A DNA stretch of 64,000 nucleotides from Riptortus pedestris (taxonomy: Eukaryota > Arthropoda > Insecta > Hemiptera > Alydidae): positions 116,860,001 to 116,924,000 of the forward strand of contig CM032233.1 in the NCBI GenBank assembly GCA_019009955.1, given 5' to 3'. Each line of letters begins with the position of its first letter. The stretch's first letter is position 1. Under the pieces are notes generated by a model. The model made no database searches. It saw only the letters and a program-made list of their open reading frames with translations, and had not been told where the DNA came from. The position numbers and the translations under genes are program-made. Shown here piece after piece: positions 52,927 to 64,000 of the stretch.

Positions 52927-53191
52927 TTTTTTTATATTTCCTTACTATATAGTTCTTCTATATTCTAAATCAGCAATGACAATTGTGTCCAACCTTTGTC
53001 CAATAATCACACCAACTTTAAAATCCATTTTTTTATATTTCATTAAAAACACATCTATATTGGTTGTATAACTACAGGTCTATCATTTAAGAAGAGTTTA
53101 CTAGATAATGTTTATAATCTTTATCTATTTTATATATATATGGCCTGTTGAGGAAAAAAAATTATTCTTCATGTGTAATATGGCACTAAAT
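52927..53191. other. AT-rich spacer
   Basis: Between the central HINE-like copy and the right palindrome arm; nothing was recognised. Confidence 0.4.
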
Positions 53192-53894
53192 AAATTTGGT
53201 GAAAAAATGTATAAATTACTGGGAAAATTGAGAACTTAATATTTTGTGTTATTTATTTCCTTTAATTAACTTGTTTATTCTATTGTTTTCTTATTTTTTA
53301 TTTATTTGATTTTCCAATAGCTGTTAAAAATATTGTATTATATTAACACGTTTTACGTACTTATATTAAATTTGACAATTACATGTTGTGTACAGGTATT
53401 GTACGGTGCATGGAGACAATAAAATACCTTTTCGCAGGGCCAAGAACGAAATAAAAAAAAAAGTCCGTCGCGCAGGGGCTGCGTAAACTAAGCAGATTTC
53501 CCACGTGAAGTTTTACAATAGAGAGTCGAGCAATCAAGGAAACGGCCGAACGAGCTTTTGGCGGGAAAGTCAACCGTCCGTTAGCCACCCAGATTTAATA
53601 ATAATGCAAATATCTTGGTTAATATACAAGATAGAGAATAAATGTATATATAAATATTTATAGTAAATTTAATTTGCAATAATATTGCTTCTGCAAAAAT
53701 GTTTCGATCCGACGTATAGTAACGGAGATATTTCGAATTTTCGAAAATCCTCACCTCTAAACCCCCCCCCCTCCTCCCACTGGTCCAATCCGATTTCAGC
53801 CGTTAACGAACTGGATCTTTCTTTTTACATAAAACGACTAAATATCGAGTTTGGTAACGATTAAACAAAAATTGCGACCGCTAGAGCGGTAACA

Positions 53895-53941
<47 letters not shown>

Positions 53942-54061
53942 TTTTGAACGGACCTCATTTTCTTCATCTACTAGGTAGGATCGATGGACATTTAAAGAAA
54001 AATTTCGAAAATTCCGTCATGAGTACAACCTCAATAGCTGATTTTCCTCAAGGGAAATCTG

Positions 54062-54063
<2 letters not shown>
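53192..54063 (-). repeat. Right arm (872 bp) of a large palindrome
   Basis: Reverse complement of 51,241-52,127; the 270-bp non-element part looks nearly identical by eye. Confidence 0.93.
53463..54063 (-). mobile_element. Complete HINE-like element, subfamily B (right palindrome arm)
   Basis: The copy is 601 bp in reverse, from GTCCGTCGCGCAGGGGCTGC to GGGAAATCTGCT. The TA tract at 53,897-53,938 is shorter than in the left arm. Confidence 0.93.

Positions 54064-54064
<1 letters not shown>

Positions 54065-54109
<45 letters not shown>
54065..54109. repeat. (TA)n microsatellite adjoining a HINE-like 5' border
   Basis: About 22 TA units begin two bases outside the element border. Confidence 0.95.
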
Positions 54110-54111
<2 letters not shown>

Positions 54112-54868
54112 CAAGTGTTAGTTTTTATTTATTTAGCGCCAATTACTTTATACATCTTACATATTAACATAACGAAATGGACGTTGCCACTTGAGTTTTA
54201 AGAACATGTGGTGTTGACACTTTTTTCCTTGTATAAATAATGAGACAAGATGATTCAATAATGAAAAAAAAATTAAAATAACAAATCCTTCCTTTATGTA
54301 TTTAGTGTCAATTCATAGAAAGCATTAACTTATTACTGTCAGTTACGGGTGTAGCTCTTATATAAATTGAACTGAACCATAGTCTGTGGCAGAACAAGTC
54401 ATGAGTCCAGACCGGACCTTGCTATTGGTGAGAACACATGCTGCCGGAATATTCCTGTACAAAGCCGACTTTGATGGTTGAGCTTTCAGCAAAACTTCAC
54501 CACACGTCTATTCTACCTGTCCCTCAATCCTTTCAATGGTCACACAGGAGTTTCAATTCATACGTTGCACCTCCAGCCTTTTACACTAGTCCTATATTAA
54601 TTAACATTGAGTGTGTTACATTCAGTCAAAAAACTTGCTGGCTTGCTTGCGGTTAGAGTCTGCAAGGCAGAATTTCATAATCATTTCCCATTTATTAGAC
54701 ATGTAAACGCCGATAATTAGCAAAATCTTTATCCACTGTAGGCGATCAGAAGGGTTCCAGGTCATCTGAAAATAAAGGCAGAGAAAGTTCATTACAAAAT
54801 TAAACACAACAGAAATCGTTCAACCATGCACAATACGAGTAGAAAACTATCTCCAGCCTATTAAAAAA
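54110..54868. other. Unassigned stretch with an exon-like fragment
   Basis: Contains the exon-like block below and open frames on both strands (54,438-54,656 plus; 54,622-54,807 minus) without recognised domains. Confidence 0.35.
54622..54776 (-). other. Exon-like open fragment, copy 2
   Basis: The minus strand reads TTTTCAG then MTWNPSDRLQWIKILLIIGV and on to KQASKFFD, with codon-like composition and an acceptor-like site before the ATG. Its first 60 nt resemble 46,414-46,490. The family is not recognised. It could be a captured exon or part of an element gene. Confidence 0.35.
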
Positions 54869-54869
54869 C

Positions 54870-55662
54870 GTCCTAAGCAGATTTCCAGCATGAAGTTTAA
54901 CAATAGATAAATTTACATACCGGTATGTATATTAAGTGAATAAATACAAACTATAATAAGAAACCTCCCGACGGAAAGCATCTGAAATGTAAACAAACAG
55001 CTCTGCTAACTTCTTACCCAAAGAAAAACAATTACTGTAATATATCTGGGTATACCGTATCAATTTGATTGAAAACTATTTACTATATCTAGTACTGTAA
55101 CTCATAATGAATCAGAATAATTTTTGATCTCGTAAGTGGAGTGACTTCCCCCCCCCCCACCGATTCGAACGAAATCAAATTTAAGTAGTCCAAAAACTTA
55201 AGAAGGGGAGGGGTCACCAGAACATATTTGTGTGTATCTCGTATAATAAATAAATGTCTCTTGAAAACAATGTTTGGTATTTAAGCTTTAAATGATGTGG
55301 TTTATTACATAACCGAGTATTGTTTATGTAACATGAGTAGAAGTGGGGGTTTGCCGATGGCTGAAAACTGAAAAATGCATATATTTCGGTTAATATTCAA
55401 GATAGAGAATAAATGTATATAATAATATTTATAGTAAATTTAATTTGCTGTAACATTGATTATATACATTTTTTCGATATTACGTATAGTAACGGAAATA
55501 TTTAGAATTTTCAAAATTCTCCCCCAAAATAACCCCCTCCCTCCCTATGGTCAGATTTTGAGCCGTTAACGAACTTGATCTTTCATTTTACAAAAAAGGA
55601 CTTCATATCGAGTTTGGTAACGATTAAACAACAATAGCGACCGCAAGAGCGGTAACAGACAT
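54870..55662 (-). mobile_element. HINE-like element, long 3' variant, 5' end lost
   Basis: Left border CGTCCTAAGCAGATTTCCAG lacks the terminal hairpin. The core runs to 'gcgaccgcaagagcggtaac + agacatatg', where an inverted core fragment begins. Confidence 0.75.
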
Positions 55663-55667
55663 ATGAC

Positions 55668-55775
55668 ATTTGATATTTAAAAATTTCTGTAAAAAGAAAA
55701 ATCAAATTCGTTAATGGATGAAATCGGACCAGTGGGTTAGATGTAGAATTTTCAAAAATTCAAAATTTCTCCTCT
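55668..55775 (+). mobile_element. HINE-like core fragment, last copy in the window
   Basis: 'gatatttaaaaatttctgta', 'gatgaaatcggaccagtggg' and 'aattttcaaaaattcaaaat'. No further copies follow. Confidence 0.65.
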
Positions 55776-56176
55776 ATTGCACTCTATTGGAATGAAGTAT
55801 AATACCAGATTCATATTCGTGATGGCTGACCAGCTTCAAGTCATTCAAACATCCTCAATAGAAGGAGCCTCGGTATGAACCGCAAAAAATGATCTATTTG
55901 TCCATAATACTATGTGTACTGTACTCTGAGGCTGTGCATAAACAATGAAAAACGTTTTCAGAGGATGGTAGAACTCTAACACTCGACAGTTTCGACAAAG
56001 TCCACGCTAAATCCCTTTCAAATGAGTTTAATGTGTGTGAATCAGGTGTTCAACACTGCACACTCTGCTCGGCTATTACATGAAGCCAAATAAAGAAGGC
56101 CATGGGAACATTTGCAATGAATAGAACTCAGATTGAAATGGTAAATTACTAATACGATTGAAGGTCAGTAGCTACC
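55776..56176. other. Unassigned stretch with a short codon-like frame
   Basis: After TTTTCAG near 55,961 a plus-strand frame stays open for about 45 codons and includes CESGVQHCTLCSAI. It is too short to call as an exon. Confidence 0.3.

Positions 56177-58667
<2,491 letters not shown>

Positions 58668-58748
<81 letters not shown>
58668..58748. repeat. (CT)n(TA)n microsatellite
   Basis: About 20 CT units pass into about 21 TA units, with no HINE-like block upstream. Confidence 0.96.
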
Positions 58749-58752
<4 letters not shown>

Positions 58753-59071
58753 TTATTTTCCCAAATTTATTCTAAGAGACATATTTAAATATTCATTTTC
58801 AAAATTTCATCAATAATATTAAACTAAAGTATTATATTTGTAATAATATTTTACTATAATTTGTATATATGGTATAAATAATTTAATCTGAAACAGAAAT
58901 CGTTCAAAATATGAAAAATGAATTATGTATATTTACTTTTGTTCTAACATTGAATTATTATGTCTTCATGAAATCATTAATTGTTGTTGAAAAATGGAAA
59001 AAAAGTGTATTCCTGCTTTACACAACAAAGCCATTGAGCAGAGGGTTCATTTTCAAATAACTTAGAAACTA
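58749..59071. other. AT-rich spacer
   Basis: Nothing was recognised. Confidence 0.4.
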
Positions 59072-59261
59072 ATAAGGATCAATAAAAAGGCCTTGCCCTC
59101 TACTGATTTTTAAAATTATGCAGAGTGCATTGCCCGACGGCCGTGGCCCAGACAACACAGCTGTAATCAGCAGGCACTGAGGATGGAGCGTTGACTCCGA
59201 AAGTGCACTCTGCATAATATTAAAAATCAGTAGAGGGCAAGGCCTTTTTATTGATCCTTAT
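59072..59261. repeat. 58-bp near-perfect inverted repeat around a 74-nt GC-rich loop
   Basis: Arms 59,072-59,129 and 59,204-59,261 match at 57 of 58 positions (ATAAGGATCAATAAAAAGGC ... AGAGTGCA). The loop contains CTGAGGA, a GGAG/CTCC stem and GAAA in hammerhead order. A mobile-element end or fold-back is likely; no target duplication was seen. Confidence 0.9.
59177..59202 (+). ncRNA. Hammerhead-ribozyme-like core motif
   Basis: CTGAGGA (59,177-59,183), one extra T, stem GGAG/CTCC with a 6-nt loop, then GAAA (59,199-59,202). TGCC (59,131-59,134) and GGCA (59,173-59,176) can form stem I, and the long arms form stem III. No NUH cleavage triplet fits cleanly: the cleavage-side strand appears one or two nucleotides short. 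It may therefore be an inactive relic. Confidence 0.35.
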
Positions 59262-60950
59262 CGATTGGTTCCTCTCCCAACCAGCATACTCCAGAGATAT
59301 AACTTTGAAACTCTTTCATCGAAAATGTCTAAATGCATACTTAAAGTTAACATTATCTTTAGCTTTGTAATTATAAATACATTTTCGACTTATTATTTCT
59401 GTATGAAAAATCTTCCAATTCATAAACTCACTTGACAGCGGCTTAAAATCATAATTTTATGATGATTATATCACGTATTTGGTCACACTAATTAATTAAT
59501 TGGGAAGACATACTTTATTTTATAGAATAACTTAAGGAATCTAGAACATTTATTTCAAATAAGAAATTGAACAAGTATTTCTTTGCTAATTATGAAACAA
59601 AAAAACAATTTATAGTGAAACAAAATGTAAAGCGAAGAATATTTTTGAAAATATTACTGTCATGTATGTAGAAGGCTCACCCGCTCTAGAATATTAATTT
59701 TGGCTAGTATATTTGCACTGTAACCTTTTATAGCTGCTACATATGTGACTCTAAATTTCCCAACTTTATAAAATCAGATCCAATTCAATAAAATACTGTT
59801 TAGTTTTGTAATAAACTGGTAATAAAGAATGTGCTCATTGATCATGAACCTCCATGGACATTAACATATTATACAGTATTAGAATACTTTAAACATTATG
59901 CATCAAATTTATTCTGCTGTTATTTGACTAGTGAACAGAGAACAGGAGTAACAAAAGTAAACACCTTTCATTATTAATGTTCTCTAAATGAGATACCCTT
60001 TCAACAAAATTTAGCAAGGAATAGAGGCTTTAAAAAATTAAGTAGTAAGATAAAAAAGAGAAAGGTATTGAGTTAACGTTTGAATTAGAAGACTTATTAA
60101 TATTCTTCAAGCAATGTGCTTTTACTTTTTCCACTAAGGTTGGGTTACTCAAAAATAATATATAACTTAAAACTTAATAATTAAACTATCAGAACAGATG
60201 CTCAGTAAAATTTTACTTCTTTGGCATTAATGTTAAACGAAGTATTTCCCTATAAAACTATGACAAAGACATTGGATTAGGATTAATATGGTTTGGGCAA
60301 TCCATAACTAGGTTATTATGGCCTTTATAGTAGTATAATGCTGTTTACAAGTCCCTGTTCTACTCTATGTCTTAAATAATATCAACTAATATATTGTAAA
60401 TACCGCTCTTGTCATATCCTAAGTGTATTAAATTTACTAATTCTCTATATAATTATGTCTTAACTTAATCTATAAATACATTTTTATTTAATTATATTTA
60501 CTTAAAGATGTATGCTAGTAGCACGAGCTAAGTTGTACCTATTTACACTTCTTACTACTGGCTTAATATTTTTAACTTCCTTTATATTTTACCAATAATT
60601 AATAATGATTGTTGTGCATTTTTTAATACTGGCAATATCCTATATAATAATAGTATATTCATTTTTTCATTATATATTATATTACATAAACATATATTTT
60701 CTCCCTTACAAGTATGTACATATTTTCAACTGGCATTATAATTAGCCAATATTACAATTAAATGACTTTTACTTTTATTGTATGGACTATTTTCTGTTTT
60801 GTTTTTGTTTTACACAAAGACATTGGATATCAAAATGTCACTTATAAAACAATAGCTCTTAAATAGGTTTTAAGCAATTTAACAATACTAAACAACTCAT
60901 GAAGGCAGAAAGTATGATTATAATTTAAACTGATTGTATTTTACAGCTGT
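59262..60950. other. AT-rich stretch, nothing recognised
   Basis: No repeats from the left part of the window and no coding sequence were recognised. Confidence 0.45.
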
Positions 60951-61130
60951 TTACCATTTTAAAAATGATTCAAGTGAAGTTGGGGAATGGTGTAGGTGGC
61001 GTCATCCCTTGTAAAAAATGCTAGCCACTCCGCCCAAGCAGTTCACCGCTTTCCCCATAGATGGTGCGCTCTTACTTCTACAGTCCGCTTTTACCATCTA
61101 GTCCTTCATACGTACGTAAAAATCTGAAAA
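60951..61130. other. Local GC-richer island of unknown nature
   Basis: 'gtggcgtcatcccttgtaaa', 'gctagccactccgcccaagc' and 'ccccatagatggtgcgctct' stand out from the AT-rich flanks. It could be an exon, a conserved non-coding block or an element end; no frame is convincing. Confidence 0.3.
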
Positions 61131-63080
61131 AAGATAAAGCATTAAAGTCTCATGATACATAATTATTAATTTGAAAATATTACTCTTAATTATTACAATA
61201 ATTATTCTCCAAATGTAATATTTTTATTATTAAAAACTTCATTTAATTAGTTACTTGCGAAATTTACAAAAAAGACAAATAAATGAACTTGGCAATTTAT
61301 TCTGAAATTATTTTAATTAATTACTGTTTATTTTATTGCAATCAACTAACCGAACATTATTGTAGAATAAAAAAAATAATCTAACTTAAAATGATAAATC
61401 CTTAATGTCTATTACATTAAGTAATATGTAGAACAGAAATTCTATAATGAAAATAAATAAAATATGTCAAAATTACTTGAGAATTTTAAGAAAGAATACA
61501 TCGGTTGATAATAATTTGTGGTATTTCAAAAAACTAAACTTGTCTGTTTACCCCAGATTTATTTTTATTTATGTTTCCATTTCATTATTCATTTATATAT
61601 TTCACTTAGAATCATTAAATGGGAATAGAAAAGCTACTTCCAATCTAAAAGTAGAACTTTTATCGAGAAATAAGTACAAATGTTGTTTTCAGTTTTCCTC
61701 TGCTTCTCTATTTAATTATTTCCCAAAATCTATTGTAATCTGAGCACTAAGAACATTTTTGTTTTGCTTAGTTTTGTTGTTAGCACTTTTTGCTGGTATA
61801 TTATTGCCAAAAGGCCTTGTTCTTAAATAAAGAACATCTAGTTCTGGTGGGAAGACTTCTAGTTACTAAGACCTCATTACCGTTATACCACTATACTCGT
61901 ATTACGTTTTAAAAAATGTTTCAATTTCAACAACAAAGTTCTCGTGTAAAACAGTTGCATCATTTAATTGTGGCATAAGCAGTTACTTTCCAGTGGTTTC
62001 TAAGGTCTCGATATATCGCAGTCTCTCGTTAGTATACTACAAATAATTAACTAACCGACGACTCGTACTTATGTCAGGTTAAAGGGAATAATGAATGCTG
62101 TAAAATGTTTGCTACCAACTAAAGGCCCATTTTGCAATTAACACACATACAAACATTTTATTGTGGCTAACTACTTTGATCGGCTGTATAAATTGAGCAT
62201 GAAAACATAGCAATAGTTATTGATTCCATGAATTTGCAATGTAAAAAGACATAATATCGATATGGAGTATTACTGTATTAATATGATCGAAAAAATTTTG
62301 ATTTCAACGTTCATGTTAATTATATAATGAAAATGTATTTTTGTAAACAAATTTCCCTACACAATGTGCGCTCGCTCAGATATCTGTTATTATAATGTAC
62401 TAATTTCTTTTTTCAAAAAATGTTAAACACAACATAAATTATATATGTCTTAGCATTTTTACACCGTTCGGACGAAGTTAATTCAGAGTGATAGTCGACA
62501 AGTAGTTAGAGTTTCTATCAACTCGTAATGAAATAAATTATATTAATAATTCCAGTATTTGTGCAATGATCCATGACACATCCGGTGATCGGCGAAAATT
62601 TACATCGGCCATTTGAGTAATTATTAATTTTGAGGAAGGGCTGCTTAATTATTAGCGAGAAAAATTTAAGGAATCCTATGGTCGGTCGGAGACATTTCTC
62701 AGGTAATCAAGAATCGGATCAAATGAGCGATTTTAACCATGTCCTTGTAACGTCTAATATCCTTAAATTACCTGGAACACCCATTTCCCAAACTGTAACA
62801 CATATTTCCTTACTCCTTTCACTCATGCTCTGCTAATTTATTTGTTTTATACTTAGGCACATTAAAAGAATAAATAGAACAGATAAATGAAGAAAATAAA
62901 ATACGTAGGAAGATTGACTAGTTTGTGAAAACTGCTAGCTTTTTTATTCTGGAACCGATATTCGAATGTTCTTCATACTTTAATGGCATAAAATAATTCT
63001 AAAAAAAAATGAACATAAATTAATTACCGTAATAATATATTAACAACATTTTACATAGATAATTAAATAATTTATTTTAT
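61131..63080. other. AT-rich stretch, nothing recognised
   Basis: A 98-codon plus-strand frame at 61,447-61,743 and a 68-codon one at 62,630-62,836 show no domain. Neither is supported as a gene. Confidence 0.4.
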
Positions 63081-64000
63081 TGTATGATGCGGAAAAATCG
63101 ATTTTAAGATTGGGCGGGGAAATACTGCTTCTTCGTTTAAAGTCAGCTTCGGGAATCATAGATTTAACGACCTCCCCGATTTGGAAGTTTGTTTGGTCGA
63201 GTGTTAGAAATGAGCACTGTATGTAAACAGTAATTAGTTAAATTTAACAAGTAACATTATTATAGTTAACATTTAAAAATGTTTAAATGTCACGTAAAAT
63301 TATTTTTGAAGTATCATAAATTGATGGTGTTTTTTGTAGAAAAGGAATGACCGCTGAAGAGGTAAAAGTAATTTTTTATTATAAAAAGTAGTTTTTATTG
63401 GCAACCCTTGCAGTTAAAGCATAATTAATAATTATTTTTTATATAAATATCAGAAATAGTTAAGGCATTTTCATGGAGTAGGGCAAGGGATACAGGCATG
63501 CTCATAGAATCTCTTTCTATTTGAAATGCAGTTCTGTTTTGCCGATGGATTGGATAGGTATAGATGGCGGGTATAGGAGAATCAGTGATGTGGCATGCTG
63601 TGAGCATAAGCGGCGTTGTGTCTTTGTGTGTGGGCCAGCTAACAGGAGGGCCGGCGAAGCGGTGAAAAGTTGGAGCGGGCACCGGGCTAAACATTCTGCT
63701 CATTGAATGTTTGTAACTGGACGGGCGGCGTGCCCATGATTCCAGCAGGTGAGATTCCAGCGGGCGAGGGGGGGGAGGGATACTAGCTCCCCCCTATCCC
63801 ACCGACCAGAGAGAAACTTCAATTTTCACAATGCACGCCGAGTATGCAGTTTAAATGAAGATGGGCATAGCTGGAGCGGGTAGAGGAGAAGAATCTGTCG
63901 ATTAGCTTCGAAATACAATGACAAATATTACTGGATTTCAGCTAGTTGGGCATTTAGTGAATTGTGAACATATGCGGCTATCGTTTTGTGGCGAATGTAT
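63081..64000. other. GC-richer right end, possible promoter or first-exon region
   Basis: Base composition rises from about 63,100 (GGGCGGGGA near 63,112; 'gagcgggcaccgggctaaac' near 63,671; G9 and C6 runs near 63,770-63,800). Minus-strand frame 63,425-63,703 and overlapping plus-strand frame 63,521-63,706 have no recognised domain. It could be a CpG-type promoter or an element; not resolved. Confidence 0.3.

Noticed and set aside
63425..63703. 92-codon minus-strand frame as a conserved gene
   Set aside because: No domain recognised and an open frame on the opposite strand overlaps it; the region is GC-richer, which favours chance frames.

Overview
The window looks like repeat-saturated, non-coding nuclear DNA from an animal, most likely an insect. 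This rests on AT-rich sequence, long (TA)n, (CT)n and (TG)n tracts, Jockey-type and RNase H-bearing non-LTR retrotransposon remnants, a tRNA-derived SINE and a densovirus-like relic. That is an inference; no host gene was identified with confidence. Almost all open frames are decayed element coding sequence or microsatellite translation (poly Leu-Ser, Thr-His, Ile-Tyr).

From 1 to about 55.78 kb the window is dominated by about 45 copies and fragments of one non-autonomous family, here called the 'HINE-like' family. A complete copy is 570-880 bp. It opens with AGCAGATTTCCCTTAAGGGA (itself a hairpin), carries a microsatellite (mostly TA) about 125 nt from that end, then a G-rich tract and a TCGAAAATTCGAAATAT block. 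It closes with the inverted match GGGAAATCTGCT, a small hairpin ACGCAG-CCC-CTGCGT and GTGACGGAC, set in T-runs. This architecture (terminal plus subterminal inverted repeats, 3' hairpin, internal microsatellite, T|T insertion) resembles Helentron-associated DINE-1/HINE rolling-circle elements. Subfamilies A, B and a multi-module long form (L) can be told apart. One copy (17,596-18,442) sits inside a Jockey RT relic whose paralogue at 39.1-40.2 kb is the empty site, which gives the element borders directly.

Second layer: a (TA)n-inserting element headed TACTAGCT...CCCGGCTTCGC and built of about 298-bp tandem units occurs at seven loci (about 4.3, 20.1, 25.3, 41.6, 43.0, 44.8 and 46.9 kb), several of them inside the TA tract of a HINE-like copy. 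Other insertions are two tRNA-SINE copies (22.4 kb with target duplication, 12.3 kb), small inverted-repeat DNA elements (30.2, 34.8 and 59.1 kb, each different), a 56-bp higher-order minisatellite (33.0-34.76 kb), non-LTR fragments at 14.6, 17-19, 26, 35, 39-40 and 49-50 kb, and two pieces of a parvovirus NS1-type helicase relic (38.67-39.10 and 40.56-41.10 kb) separated by a LINE and a HINE-like copy.

Large-scale structure: a roughly 740-bp composite at 8.33-9.07 kb is repeated in inverted orientation at 35.43-36.2 kb, and 51.24-54.06 kb is a large palindrome with arms near 880 bp. From about 55.78 kb to the end the HINE-like family disappears. That part holds a ~370-bp (CT)n tract, a near-perfect 58-bp inverted repeat around a hammerhead-like motif, and otherwise AT-rich single-copy-looking DNA that becomes GC-richer after about 63.1 kb. 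Boundaries were read by eye and are approximate to a few bases for complete copies and tens of bases for fragments.
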